A DNA stretch of 64,000 nt from Halomonas heilongjiangensis. Lineage in GTDB: Bacteria; Pseudomonadota; Gammaproteobacteria; Pseudomonadales; Halomonadaceae. The DNA is taken from the NCBI RefSeq assembly GCF_002879645.1, contig NZ_PNRE01000049.1, forward strand, positions 1 to 64,000. Direction: 5' to 3'. Positions 8,180 through 22,162 of this stretch are shown in pieces (position 1 is the first letter of the stretch; every line of letters begins with the position of its first letter). The notes below the pieces were generated by a model, which saw nothing but the letters and a program-made list of their open reading frames with translations, was not told the origin of the DNA and made no database searches. The position numbers and the translations under genes were made by a program.

Positions 8180-9522
8180 GCCAGCCCCCAACGCGCGAGC
8201 CGCTCATCCAGCGCTGGCAACCCCACGGCCGGCATGGTCAGGATACGCTCGGGCACTCCCCGGTCCCGCAGACGATCCCCGAGGCCCACCAGCCGTGCCG
8301 CCGTGGCCATGAGCTCATCCAGCATCCGCGCGGGGGACGCCAGGTCGGCCAGAGCCTCACTGATGGCATGCCAGTCGAACTCACCGCCCTCCTCGAAGGG
8401 CGAGCCCCAGCGCGTGGTTCTCGTCACGCCTTCCGGATCGGCCTTCATGGGCGCGAAATCGAAGACGGGAGAGTGCCAGATCCCTTCGGGTCGCTTCAGC
8501 AGGGCCGCGTTGCGTCCGTGATTGTCCGAGTTGCCGAAGGCAACATTCAGCAGGTCGCGCTTGACCCATTCGATGACGAAGGCTTCCCTGTCGAACGCCT
8601 CGTCGAGCTCCACCACGCGGTACTGGGCATCGAGCAGCTCGACCAGCCGCCGAATCACGGTGAAGTGGTTCAGGTGGGTACCCGGGGCGGCCCCGACCAG
8701 GGCATAGATGGATTCCAGCCCGCAGCGCTCCAGCCCCCCCCGACGCATCTCGACGTCGAAGCGCGGCAACCACAGCGACGGGTAACGCTCGCCCTCGATC
8801 AGGCGCATGGCGGCCGTATCGATGGTGTCGACGCCGAGTGAGGCGAGCTCCTGATAGTAGTGATACTCGGTGCGCAGGATGTCACAGTCATCCTGGCTGC
8901 GGCGCCCCCGGGGAAACTTCACCAGGTAATGCGGATCGGGCTGTCGGGGGTCGTCCTGCCAGGTGTCGATCCAGACCTGCTCGCCCTGCCCCAGGCGCAG
9001 CAGCAGCTTCGGCGCCTCGCCACCGGCGCCGGTGGCACCGCCACTGGCCGCTCCCATCTGCTGGGCATATTCGAGGAAGTCCGCATGCCGCTCGACGACA
9101 TCGGCCAGAGCGAAGCGCCGTTGAGGCAGCCGTGAACCGGCAGGCGCCGCCGGCACGGCTTCCTTGATGCGCAGGTTGCCGACCGGGGCGATGGTGCCGT
9201 GCCTCAGCAGCGCCATGTCCTGCTGGCCGACCGGCACGTCCTGGAGGCCGAGGTGCTCGACCCAGTAACGGCGGCTGGCACCGGCCGGCATGATGTCCTC
9301 GAGAAAGCCGAACCAGCGCGGCGACTGGTGCTTCATCATCAGTTCCACCGGCAGCGTCAGGCTGCAGGCATGCTCATCGTCGCGGAACATCCACGCCAGG
9401 GCATGATCCTGCAGGTAACCCAGCCGGACCCGGCCCCGGGTGCCCCGATCCGGCTCGGGGAACTCCAGCACGGCGGCATCCTGCCAGCGATGGGCGAGAT
9501 AGAGTTGCAGCGTCAGTTGCAT
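8176..9522 (-). CDS. hipA: HipA-like serine/threonine kinase toxin
   Basis: A 448-residue HipA-family kinase. Seen features: a Gly/Ser-rich loop GAASGGATGAGGEAPKLLL (about 157-175), equivalent to the autophosphorylated P-loop; the ATP lysine in YLVKFP (Lys202); the catalytic loop FGNSDNHGRN (Asp333, Asn338); and the metal-binding FDFAP (Asp355). All key kinase residues appear intact. In E. coli, HipA phosphorylates glutamyl-tRNA synthetase and induces persistence; other HipA proteins use other targets. The gene precedes hipB and starts 12 bases from a palindromic operator. No clear Shine-Dalgarno is seen before ATG 9522, so it may be weakly translated. Confidence 0.87.
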   Translation of the reverse strand: MQLTLQLYLAHRWQDAAVLEFPEPDRGTRGRVRLGYLQDHALAWMFRDDEHACSLTLPVELMMKHQSPRWFGFLEDIMPAGASRRYWVEHLGLQDVPVGQQDMALLRHGTIAPVGNLRIKEAVPAAPAGSRLPQRRFALADVVERHADFLEYAQQMGAASGGATGAGGEAPKLLLRLGQGEQVWIDTWQDDPRQPDPHYLVKFPRGRRSQDDCDILRTEYHYYQELASLGVDTIDTAAMRLIEGERYPSLWLPRFDVEMRRGGLERCGLESIYALVGAAPGTHLNHFTVIRRLVELLDAQYRVVELDEAFDREAFVIEWVKRDLLNVAFGNSDNHGRNAALLKRPEGIWHSPVFDFAPMKADPEGVTRTTRWGSPFEEGGEFDWHAISEALADLASPARMLDELMATAARLVGLGDRLRDRGVPERILTMPAVGLPALDERLARWGLA

Positions 9523-9534
9523 GGCCGGCCATAG

Positions 9535-9556
9535 ATGTGAGTTATTCTGCTCACAT
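9535..9556. promoter_or_regulatory. Candidate HipB operator
   Basis: ATGTGAG, eight bases, then CTCACAT form a perfect 7+7 inverted repeat. The eight-base spacing equals that of the E. coli HipB operator (TATCC-N8-GGATA), although the half-site differs. It overlaps the end of the TATAAT element of the hipA promoter and the likely start of transcription, as expected for autorepression. Confidence 0.65.
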
Positions 9557-9582
9557 TATAGCCTGCACGACAGAAGTGAGAA
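9555..9582 (-). promoter_or_regulatory. hipA promoter
   Basis: On the minus strand a perfect TATAAT (9555-9560) is preceded, after 16 bases, by TTCTCA (9577-9582), a weak -35. The region is markedly AT-rich compared with its surroundings. Transcription would begin near 9548, inside the palindromic operator. Confidence 0.6.
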
Positions 9583-9676
9583 AAATAATTCCCCAAAAAA
9601 GCGCATCCGAGTATTTATGAGCGAGATAATGCTCATTGATGCCATGGCGGCCCGCGCCTCGAGGACGGCCGGACAC

Positions 9677-9718
9677 CACGACGCCCGGCCCATCCAGTCG
9701 ATGGCGCCGGGCGTCGTG
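9677..9718 (-). terminator. Hairpin terminator downstream of cysS
   Basis: A 13-base-pair stem (9677-9689 with 9706-9718) is continued by an inner CCATC/GATGG stem with a five-base loop and one bulged base. It follows the cysS stop and separates cysS from hipA. No U-tract follows, so termination efficiency is uncertain. Confidence 0.55.
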
Positions 9719-9742
9719 ACCAACACGACAGGCAGCAGACGC

Positions 9743-11173
9743 TCAGTCGACGGCCTTCTCGAACACCCAGGTCGTCCCCTCGCGGGAGTCCTTGAGGATG
9801 ATGCCGAGGGTGGCCAGCTCGTCGCGAATGCCATCGGCCGTGGCGAAGTCCTTGGCCTGCTTGGCCTCGCCGCGGGCCACGATCCTCGCCTCGATCTCGG
9901 CCTCGCTCAGCGGCAGTTCGCCGGCTCCGGACCGGAGGAAGGCCGCCGGGGCCTGCGTGAGCAGCCCCAGGATGCCACCCAGGCGCTTGAGCTCATGGGC
10001 AAGGCCGGGAGCAAGCCCCGGCGCCTCCTTCCTGGCCCGGTTGAGCTCGCGGGCCAGGTCGAAGAGCACCGACAGCGCCTCGGCGGTATTGAAGTCGTCG
10101 TCCATGGCGGCGACAAAGCGCGCTTCGAAGTCACCATCAACGGCTTTGGCGAGCGCCTGCTCCTGGCGAATGGCTTGTTCATCCTTGCCATCCACCTCAA
10201 CGCCATCCAGGGCATTGTAGAAGCGCTCCAGCGACTTGCGGGCCTCCGACAACGACTCCGGCGCATAGTTGATCGGGCTGCGGTAGTGGCTCGCCACCAG
10301 CAGGTAGCGCACCACCTCCGGGTCGTGAACCTCGAGCACCTCGCGGATGGTGAAGAAGTTGCCCAGCGACTTGGACATCTTCTCCTGGTTCACCCGCACC
10401 GCCCCGGCGTGCATCCAGGTGTTGACGTAGGGCTTGCCGGTGGCCGCCTCGCTCTGGGCGATCTCGTTCTCGTGATGGGGGAAGGTCAGGTCCGGCCCGC
10501 CGCCGTGGATGTCGAAGGTCTCGCCGAGGCAGCAGGTCGACATCGCCGAGCACTCGATGTGCCAGCCGGGGCGCCCCTCGCCCCAGGGCGAGGGCCAGCT
10601 GGCCTCCCCCGGCTTGGCCGCCTTCCACAGCACGAAGTCGAGCGGATCCTCCTTGTGCTCGTCGACCTCGACCCGGGCGCCGGCGCGCATCTCGTCGAGG
10701 TCACGGTTGTTGAGCTTGCCGTAGCCCTCGAACCGGCGCACCCGGTAGTAGACGTCGCCGTTGTCCGCCGCATAGGCGTAGCCCTTGCCGATCAGCGTCT
10801 CGATCATGGCGACGATCTCGCCGATATGGCCGGTGGCACGGGGCTCGTGATCCGGGCGCAGCACGAAGAGCCGCGCCTCGTCCTCGTGCATGGCATCGAT
10901 CATGCGCGCGGTGAGCGAATCGATCGGCTCGCCGTTCTCGTCGGCGCGCTTGAGGATCTTGTCGTCGATGTCGGTGATGTTGCGCACGTAGGTGACATCG
11001 AAGCCGCGCCAGCGCAGGTAGCGGGTAATCACATCGAAGGCCACCATCACCCGGGCGTGGCCCAGGTGGCAGTAGTCGTAGACGGTCATGCCGCAGACGT
11101 ACATGCGCACCCTGCCCGGCTCGATGGGTGTGAAGGCTTCCTTGCGGCGCGTCAGCGTATTGTAGATCTGCAT
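9743..11173 (-). CDS. cysS: Cysteinyl-tRNA synthetase
   Basis: Class I aminoacyl-tRNA synthetase of 476 residues that charges tRNA-Cys. It shows Cys27 in [19 protein letters not shown], the HIGH-like CHLGHA (35-40), a second zinc-ligand region around [11 protein letters not shown], and [15 protein letters not shown]. The KMSKS motif is in [12 protein letters not shown]. The anticodon-binding DALR-type C-terminal domain follows. The start is 1 base past the glnS stop, so the two synthetase genes form an operon. Length and motifs are complete. Confidence 0.97.
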   Translation of the reverse strand: MQIYNTLTRRKEAFTPIEPGRVRMYVCGMTVYDYCHLGHARVMVAFDVITRYLRWRGFDVTYVRNITDIDDKILKRADENGEPIDSLTARMIDAMHEDEARLFVLRPDHEPRATGHIGEIVAMIETLIGKGYAYAADNGDVYYRVRRFEGYGKLNNRDLDEMRAGARVEVDEHKEDPLDFVLWKAAKPGEASWPSPWGEGRPGWHIECSAMSTCCLGETFDIHGGGPDLTFPHHENEIAQSEAATGKPYVNTWMHAGAVRVNQEKMSKSLGNFFTIREVLEVHDPEVVRYLLVASHYRSPINYAPESLSEARKSLERFYNALDGVEVDGKDEQAIRQEQALAKAVDGDFEARFVAAMDDDFNTAEALSVLFDLARELNRARKEAPGLAPGLAHELKRLGGILGLLTQAPAAFLRSGAGELPLSEAEIEARIVARGEAKQAKDFATADGIRDELATLGIILKDSREGTTWVFEKAVD

Positions 11174-11174
11174 G

Positions 11175-12887
<1,713 letters not shown>

Positions 12888-13076
12888 GTTGAGAAGAACA
12901 GCCTCTGGTTAAAAGGTGCAGGCCTGGCGACGGATCAGCCCCGGGCGATGCGGCTGTCGGCGACAGTCCCGATCGTCTCGACGCTCGCTTCGCGCATCGA
13001 AGCAAAACCGGTATTATAGCGCCACGCCCATGGGCAACGCCAAGGCAACGCCCCTTTATCGTACAGGAACTTATCG

Positions 13077-13583
13077 ATGATCATTCTGCAGACCAATTTC
13101 GGTGACATCACCATCGCCCTGAACCGCGAGAAGGCACCGAAGACCGCAGCCAATTTCGAGCAGTACGTGCGCGACGGGCACTACGACAACACCCTCTTCC
13201 ACCGTGTGATCGACGGCTTCATGATCCAGGGCGGCGGCTTCGACACCGACTTCAACCAGAAGCCGACCCGTGACCCGATCGAGAACGAGGCCGACAACGG
13301 CCTGGTCAACGCCACCGGGACCCTGGCCATGGCGCGCACCCAGGACCCCCACTCGGCCACCGCCCAGTTCTTCATCAACGTGGGTGACAACGACTTCCTC
13401 AACCACAGCGGCAAGTCGATCCAGGGCTGGGGCTACTGCGTGTTCGGCGAAGTGGTCGAGGGCATGGACGTGGTCGAGAAGATCAAGGCCGTGCCGACCA
13501 CCCGCCGCGGCATGCACGCCGACGTGCCCGCCGACGACGTGATCATCCAGCGCGCCTACTTCAAGGACGAGGCCGACGCCTGA
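13077..13583 (+). CDS. ppiB: Cytoplasmic peptidyl-prolyl cis-trans isomerase B (cyclophilin)
   Basis: A 168-residue cyclophilin with no signal peptide, so cytoplasmic. The catalytic [13 protein letters not shown] carries the active-site Arg, and the [15 protein letters not shown] segment forms the proline-binding pocket. It accelerates proline isomerisation in folding proteins. It is transcribed divergently from glnS and followed by lpxH, an order also common in other gammaproteobacteria. A hairpin lies between it and lpxH, so lpxH may be transcribed partly by read-through. Confidence 0.95.
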   Translation: MIILQTNFGDITIALNREKAPKTAANFEQYVRDGHYDNTLFHRVIDGFMIQGGGFDTDFNQKPTRDPIENEADNGLVNATGTLAMARTQDPHSATAQFFINVGDNDFLNHSGKSIQGWGYCVFGEVVEGMDVVEKIKAVPTTRRGMHADVPADDVIIQRAYFKDEADA

Positions 13584-13603
13584 TCCTCGTCGCCGCCCCG
13601 CCC

Positions 13604-13626
13604 CACGCCCGCCTGCCGCGGGCGTG
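13604..13626 (+). terminator. Hairpin between ppiB and lpxH
   Basis: CACGCCCGC and GCGGGCGTG pair as a 9-base-pair stem with a CTGCC loop just after the ppiB stop. No run of T follows, so it may be a weak terminator or an mRNA-stabilising hairpin. Confidence 0.4.
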
Positions 13627-13670
13627 CTGCGTTACGCCACGCGTCACCGAGCACCCTGCGAGACTCCCCC

Positions 13671-14429
13671 ATGACCACCCTGCTGATATCCGACCTGCAC
13701 CTGCACCCCGGTGCGCCCGAGATCACCGACGGTTTTCTGCGCTGGCTCGAGGAGCGCGCCACCGGCGTCGCGGCCCTCTACCTCCTCGGCGACTTCTTCG
13801 AGGCCTGGATCGGCGACGACCTGCTCGACCTGGGCGATGCCGACCCCACCGGCAACGCCACCCTGGCGTCACGGGTGGCCAAGGCCCTGCACCGCCTGGC
13901 GGATGATGGCACCGCGATCCACTTGATGCACGGCAACCGGGACTTCCTGCTCGGCGAACGCTTCGCGAGCGCTGCCGGGGCCTCCCTGCTGGCCGACCCC
14001 GCGGTGGTCGAGCTCGGCGGCGAGCGGGTGCTGCTGATGCACGGCGACAGCCTCTGCACCCGCGACGAGGCCTACATGGCCTTCCGGGCCCAGGCCCGCC
14101 ACCCCCAGTGGCAACAGCAGATCCTGGCCATGCCGATCCAGGACCGCCTCACCCTGGCGCAGTCGCTGCGTCAGCAATCCGGCGAGGCGACCTCCAACAA
14201 GGCCGACGACATCATGGACGTCACCCCCGCGGAGGTGGAAAAGGTCATGGCCGAGCACGGCGTCACCACCCTCATCCACGGCCATACCCACCGCCCCGCC
14301 GTTCACGAACTCGAGATCGACGGCCGGCCCGCCCGACGCTTGGTGCTCGGCGACTGGCGCCCCGACCAGGGCTGGGAGATCGTGGTCGAGGGCGGCGGCG
14401 AGCCCGAGCTGCGGGCGTTCAGCCTCTAG
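13671..14429 (+). CDS. lpxH: UDP-2,3-diacylglucosamine diphosphatase
   Basis: A 252-residue calcineurin-like phosphoesterase that hydrolyses UDP-2,3-diacylglucosamine to lipid X in lipid A synthesis, peripheral to the inner membrane. Metal-binding motifs are seen in order: LLISDLHLHP, LLGDFFEAWIGDD, MHGNRDFLLG, the later LLMHGDSLCTRDEAYM, and HGHTHRPAVHE. Length is typical of LpxH. The 3' end overlaps the convergent COG0523 GTPase gene by 11 bases (14419-14429). It indicates a lipid A-bearing Gram-negative cell. Confidence 0.95.
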   Translation: MTTLLISDLHLHPGAPEITDGFLRWLEERATGVAALYLLGDFFEAWIGDDLLDLGDADPTGNATLASRVAKALHRLADDGTAIHLMHGNRDFLLGERFASAAGASLLADPAVVELGGERVLLMHGDSLCTRDEAYMAFRAQARHPQWQQQILAMPIQDRLTLAQSLRQQSGEATSNKADDIMDVTPAEVEKVMAEHGVTTLIHGHTHRPAVHELEIDGRPARRLVLGDWRPDQGWEIVVEGGGEPELRAFSL

Positions 14430-15474
14430 CCTGCGGATCCGCCCTGGCGCCGCACAGAGATTCCCGAAGTGCGGCTTCCAGCGCCTCTGCCTCGGGCAGG
14501 CTGCCCGTCTCGCCGATCACCTCCAGCCGCGAATCCTGCCGCCAGGCGCTGGCGGTCAGGCTCACCGCGCCAGCCGCGCGGTTGTAGAGCTTCCAGCCTG
14601 CCTCGGTATGCAGCACCCCCTTGACCCGCAACCCGCGCGGCAGCCGCCCCAGCAGCGCCGTGACCCGGTCGAGGTCGAAGACATCGTCGGGGTGCCAGCG
14701 CCAGCCCAGGGTGGTATGGCCCAGCGCCGAGCCCGACTCGCGCTGCGGCCGACCCGGTTCGGGGCGTACCGCGGCGAAATCGTCGAGCAGCAGCACGCCG
14801 CGCGCCGCGTCGCGCAGCTCGCGATGCGTGCTGCTGCCCTTCGCCGCGGACTCACCGCGGCGAGCTTCGCTCTCCAGCAACAGCGCCACCGGCAAGTCGC
14901 CATGGGGCGCCTCGGCGACCCAGCGCCGCGGCGGCCAGTGCCGCGCCGCCAGTTCACGGGCGGCCGCGACCTGCTCCGCGGTTGCCAGGTCGGTCATGGT
15001 CAGGGCCACGGCATCGGCCACCTCCAACTGATCGCGGAAGGTCTCGTGCTCCCGGGCGCGGGGATCGTCCAGCCGTCGTGGATCGAGCACCACGATGATG
15101 TCGCGGACCTCCAGCACCCCCTGGAAGGCCTCGCCGCGGAGCACCTCGAGCAAGCCGGCCGGGTGGCCGAGCCCCGACGGCTCGATGATCAAGCGATCGG
15201 GCCGATGACGATGCAGCAGGTTGACCAGGGTCGCCTGCATCACGAAGGCGAGCTGACAGCACAGGCATCCCCCGGGCAGCCCCTTGACCACCAGGTCGTC
15301 GCGCTCGGCGAACATCGCCTGGTCGATGCCGACCTGGCCGAACTCGTTGATCAACACCGCCCAGCGCTCCTCGGCAGGCTTCCGCTCGATCAGCCGATGG
15401 ATCAGCGTGCTCTTGCCGCTGCCGAGGAAGCCGGTGATCAGGTGGACAGGGAGATTGGCGATGGCAGTCGACAT
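14419..15474 (-). CDS. COG0523/CobW-type GTPase, probable zinc metallochaperone
   Basis: A 351-residue G3E-family GTPase. The P-loop GFLGSGKST lies at 15-23, the metal-binding GGCLCC (68-73) follows, and NEFG serves as switch. Later segments include a GTPase VLDPRR region and a C-terminal CobW domain (about 250-345, WHPDDVFDLDRV). Related proteins (YjiA, ZigA, ZagA) deliver zinc to client enzymes under zinc starvation. A Zur-type palindrome lies 25 bases upstream, which supports a zinc role over cobalt or nickel. ATG 15474 (MSTAIANLPVHLITG) is used; an upstream start at 15522 would place the Zur box inside the coding region. Confidence 0.85.
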   Translation of the reverse strand: MSTAIANLPVHLITGFLGSGKSTLIHRLIERKPAEERWAVLINEFGQVGIDQAMFAERDDLVVKGLPGGCLCCQLAFVMQATLVNLLHRHRPDRLIIEPSGLGHPAGLLEVLRGEAFQGVLEVRDIIVVLDPRRLDDPRAREHETFRDQLEVADAVALTMTDLATAEQVAAARELAARHWPPRRWVAEAPHGDLPVALLLESEARRGESAAKGSSTHRELRDAARGVLLLDDFAAVRPEPGRPQRESGSALGHTTLGWRWHPDDVFDLDRVTALLGRLPRGLRVKGVLHTEAGWKLYNRAAGAVSLTASAWRQDSRLEVIGETGSLPEAEALEAALRESLCGARADPQARG

Positions 15475-15498
15475 GGGGCGGGCCCTGGCAAAACCGTG

Positions 15499-15517
15499 AA
15501 TGTTACAAGATAACATT
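15499..15517. promoter_or_regulatory. Candidate Zur box
   Basis: AATGTTA, CAAGA, TAACATT is a perfect 7+7 inverted repeat with a 5-base centre. The half-sites and spacing match the gammaproteobacterial Zur motif (TGTTA-N5-TAACA core). It sits 25 bases before the COG0523 gene start, where a bound repressor would block transcription when zinc is plentiful. Confidence 0.78.
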
Positions 15518-15634
15518 ATCATCTTCCCGGGTCACCGCCCGGGAGCCGAACCGCCCTCTTGGCAACTACCGAGGCATGAGCGGCGTTGGGGGGCATACTC
15601 GAGATAACGGTATAAGATCGAGACCAAACAAGAA

Positions 15635-15652
15635 GGGGCGCCGTAGCGCCCC
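15635..15652 (-). terminator. Intrinsic terminator after ppiD
   Basis: GGGGCGC and GCGCCCC pair with a 4-base loop. On the minus strand the stem is followed by TTCTTGTTT, a broken U-tract. It lies just after the ppiD stop. Confidence 0.7.
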
Positions 15653-15677
15653 TCCGTTACCGACTGACCGGCGCCGC

Positions 15678-17498
15678 TCAGAGACGCTCGATATCGGCCT
15701 TGTCACGCAGGTCGTCGAGCAACCCCTGGATCGCCGCCTGGGCCCGCAGCCGCTCGGCCATGCGTGCCACGAAGCGCTCGACCTCGCCGTCGACCTCACC
15801 GGGCTCGACACGATCGAGGGCGATGAGCACCACCCGGTCGCCGGCGACGGCATGGCCGAAGACCGGCTCCTCGCCCTCCGGGGCGGGCAGGCGGAAGGCC
15901 GCCTGCAACACGGCCTGGGGCAGGCCGTCGGCGGCCTCACGACTGACCGCCTCGGCCTGCTGCCACTCGATCTCCGGCGCCTCCCCGGCGCGCAGCTGCT
16001 CGACGCGCTCGGCGGCGAGCTCGATCAATGCCTCGCGACGCAGGCGCGCTTCGACACTGGCGCGCACCCTGTCACGCACCTCGTCGAGCTCGAGCACGGT
16101 GGCCTCGCGGTGATCCGCCACCCGGAGCACCAGTCGGCGGTCCTCGTCGAGCTCGATCACCTCGCTGTTGTAGCCCTCCTCGAGCACGTCGGCACTGAAC
16201 GCCTCGGCCATCACGCCGGGTTCGGAGAGCACGCCATCGGCCCCGTCGCGGGAAGCCCAGTCGCTCTCGTGCAGCTCCAGGCCGATGGCGTCGGCCACGC
16301 TGCGCAGGTCATCGGCGGCAAAGCTCTCGTCGATCAGGCGCTGGACACGCTGGTTGAACTCCCCGGAAACCCGGGACATCGCCACCTCGCGGCGCAGCTC
16401 GTCGCGCACCTGCTCGAAGGGCTGACGCTCCAGCGCCGTGGCCTGCAGCAGATGCAGGCCATTGTCGGTCTCGACGATGTCGGAGACCTCGCCCTCGTCC
16501 AGGGCGAAGGCGGCATCCTCGAACGCCTCGCCGAAGAAGCCACGACTGATCACGCCGAGGTCTCCGCCCTGCTCTGCCGAGACGGTATCCTCGGAGAGTT
16601 CTGCAGCCAGGTCGGCGAACGCCTCGCCGTCGACCAGGCGCTCGCGCGCCGTCTCGAGCTCGGCGACGGCCTCCTCGCGGGAACGCTCGCCGTTGAAGGT
16701 CAGCATGATGTGCGAGATCCGGCGATCGGCGTCACGGCTGCGTTCCTGCCACAGCTCGCGCAGCGCCTCCTCCTCGACCTCGATCTCGTCGGCCAACTGC
16801 TGACGATCGATGACCACGTACTCCAGGCGCACCTGCTCGGGTCGCTGATAGTTCTCGGCATTGGCCTCGTAGTAGCGCTGCATCGCCTCCTCGGTGACCT
16901 CCAGGTCAGCCTCGAGGTCGGCGGCGGTGAGGGCATGATGACGGAAGCTACGGGTCTGACGCTGCAGCGCCCCCAGCCTCTCCTGCTCGGAAGGCAGGGT
17001 GAAGTCGCTGAAGGCCAGCCCCTGCTGCAGCTGCTGGCGCTTCATGTCGACCCGCAGCTCCTCGCGAAAGGCCAGCGGCGTGTAGCCGGCGCTGGCGAGG
17101 CGATTACGGAACAGCTCGCTGGAGAAGCGCCCCTCCTGGTCCTGGAACTCGGGCAGCGAGACGATCAGCTGATCGAGCTGCTCCTCGGAGAGGTGCAGCC
17201 CGCCCTCCTCGGCATACTGGGTCAGCAACCGGTCGGTGATCAGCTGGTCGAGCATCTGGTTGCGCAGGGCCCGCTCCTGCTCCGGCGGTACCTGGCCGCT
17301 GCGAATGGCACGCTGCACCTCCAGCTCGAGCTGCTGGCGGGTGACCGGCTCGCCGTTGACCTTGGCGATATCGTCGCCACCACCGCCGAACAGCCCCACC
17401 AGGGACTCCACGCCGAACAGCGCCATGGTCGCGACCACGGCGCCGATGATGATCTTGGCACCCCAGCTCCTGGAGCGATCTCGAATACTTTGCAGCAT
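15678..17498 (-). CDS. ppiD: Periplasmic folding chaperone, membrane-anchored (PpiD)
   Basis: A 606-residue SurA/PpiD-type chaperone. It has a short cytoplasmic N-terminus (MLQSIRDRSRSWG), one transmembrane segment (about 14-36) and a long periplasmic part. SurA_N-like helices lie at about 40-150. A central parvulin domain (about 255-355) contains RISHIMLTF, then GGDLGVISRGFF and ETDNGLHLLQ. It is thought to assist newly secreted proteins at the Sec translocon. ATG 17498 is chosen because it places the basic stretch before the membrane anchor. It lies after hupB in the tig-clpP-clpX-lon-hupB-ppiD order common in gammaproteobacteria. Confidence 0.92.
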   Translation of the reverse strand: MLQSIRDRSRSWGAKIIIGAVVATMALFGVESLVGLFGGGGDDIAKVNGEPVTRQQLELEVQRAIRSGQVPPEQERALRNQMLDQLITDRLLTQYAEEGGLHLSEEQLDQLIVSLPEFQDQEGRFSSELFRNRLASAGYTPLAFREELRVDMKRQQLQQGLAFSDFTLPSEQERLGALQRQTRSFRHHALTAADLEADLEVTEEAMQRYYEANAENYQRPEQVRLEYVVIDRQQLADEIEVEEEALRELWQERSRDADRRISHIMLTFNGERSREEAVAELETARERLVDGEAFADLAAELSEDTVSAEQGGDLGVISRGFFGEAFEDAAFALDEGEVSDIVETDNGLHLLQATALERQPFEQVRDELRREVAMSRVSGEFNQRVQRLIDESFAADDLRSVADAIGLELHESDWASRDGADGVLSEPGVMAEAFSADVLEEGYNSEVIELDEDRRLVLRVADHREATVLELDEVRDRVRASVEARLRREALIELAAERVEQLRAGEAPEIEWQQAEAVSREAADGLPQAVLQAAFRLPAPEGEEPVFGHAVAGDRVVLIALDRVEPGEVDGEVERFVARMAERLRAQAAIQGLLDDLRDKADIERL

Positions 17499-17603
17499 GC
17501 AGGCCTCGGTTGATGATGTTGGCACGGACGCGCCACATTATACGCATCGCGGGGATGCTCGCGACCATCCGGGCACCGCCACCGCGGTGCCGCCGGAACG
17601 AAG

Positions 17604-17633
17604 ACAGGCGCACCGCCGGGGCGATGCGCCTGT
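17604..17633 (-). terminator. Hairpin terminator after hupB
   Basis: ACAGGCGCA and TGCGCCTGT form a 9-base-pair stem with a 12-base GC-rich loop, about 40 bases after the hupB stop. No strong U-tract is seen. Confidence 0.45.
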
Positions 17634-17673
17634 AGCAAGATCAACCGTCAGTGGTGCGGACGGCTCCGTCCAC

Positions 17674-17946
17674 TCAGTTGACGGAATCCTTGAGCGCCTT
17701 GCCGGCCTTGAAGCTCGGCACCTTGGCAGCGCTGATTTCGATCGGCTGGCCGGTCTGCGGGTTGCGACCGGTGCGAGCGGCACGCTCCTTCACGGCGAAG
17801 GTACCAAAGCCCACCAGAGAGACGCTCTCGCCCTTCTTGAGGCTATCGGCCACGGTCTCGACCATGGCGTCCAGCGCACGGGAAGCGGCCGCCTTGGGAA
17901 TGTCGGCAGACGCAGCGATGGCTTCGATCAGCTCGGATTTGTTCAC
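17674..17946 (-). CDS. hupB: DNA-binding protein HU, beta subunit
   Basis: A 90-residue histone-like protein that bends and compacts DNA as a dimer. It has the HU signature [26 protein letters not shown] with the DNA-intercalating proline in RNPQTG, and the usual N-terminus [16 protein letters not shown]. The start codon is GTG at 17946, with AAGGGG a short distance upstream. Its own strong promoter is visible at 18028-18057, so it is transcribed independently of lon. Confidence 0.96.
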   Translation of the reverse strand: MNKSELIEAIAASADIPKAAASRALDAMVETVADSLKKGESVSLVGFGTFAVKERAARTGRNPQTGQPIEISAAKVPSFKAGKALKDSVN

Positions 17947-18027
17947 ACTTCACCCCTTGACTGTTTCAGAAAATGACTCTAATCGACGCGACTTTCGGCT
18001 GGCTAACGCGATCAAAGCATGGCGCAA

Positions 18028-18057
18028 TTTATAGCAATGCGATGAAACATCTGTCAA
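18028..18057 (-). promoter_or_regulatory. hupB sigma-70 promoter
   Basis: On the minus strand, TTGACA (18052-18057) and TATAAA (18028-18033) are separated by 18 bases. The match is near consensus. The start of transcription would fall near 18021, giving a 5' leader of about 75 bases before the hupB GTG. Confidence 0.75.
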
Positions 18058-18122
18058 GCAACCTCACGCGACAAACCCCATCATATCGGGCTTTTGACTC
18101 CGGTATGATGGACTTTTAATCG

Positions 18123-20531
<2,409 letters not shown>

Positions 20532-20599
20532 CGCAGACGTTCCTCAAACGAAATCGGGTGGATACGGACTCTATCGGATACTGGTATCGGCTACTTCGG

Positions 20600-20628
20600 G
20601 AGTGGGGGCGGCGGAGCGGCTTTGCAAG
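20600..20628 (-). promoter_or_regulatory. Candidate heat-shock (sigma-32) promoter of lon
   Basis: On the minus strand CTTGCAAA (20621-20628) is followed after 13 bases by a run of C ending in CACTC (20600-20607). This resembles the sigma-32 consensus CTTGAAA, 11-16 bases, CCCCATNT. It lies 70-100 bases before lon, a known heat-shock gene. The GC-rich background makes the -10 match less telling. Confidence 0.45.
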
Positions 20629-20762
20629 GCGCATGGCGCCAGGAAAAAGAAACGGGAGCCAATCCATCATGAGCGGTGCCGGACAGGCGCCCGGCAAGGG
20701 CGCCCGGCTCGGCACATCATGGATGAATTCGCTCCCACATCAGGCGCCGGGCAACCCCGGGC

Positions 20763-22043
<1,281 letters not shown>

Positions 22044-22089
22044 TCGCGTACCTCTTTCGCTTCGGCGACCATCTGTCGCCGTGTTCTCG

Positions 22090-22110
22090 ACGGCGGCCAG
22101 TGGCCGCCGT
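22090..22110 (-). terminator. Hairpin between clpP and clpX
   Basis: ACGGCGGCCA and TGGCCGCCGT form a 10-base-pair palindrome with a minimal centre. There is no U-tract. It may attenuate clpP read-through or stabilise the mRNA end. Confidence 0.35.
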
Positions 22111-22162
22111 GAATCATGTCAATCGCGCGTGAATCGAGCGTGCGTGGATAGGTTTCACGCTA

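Noticed and set aside
9617-9636. Second inverted repeat ATGAGC-N8-GCTCAT upstream of hipA
   Set aside because: The core register differs from the main operator (TGAG-CTCA spacing of 10 rather than 8) and it lies upstream of the promoter, so I did not call it an operator, although weak binding is possible.
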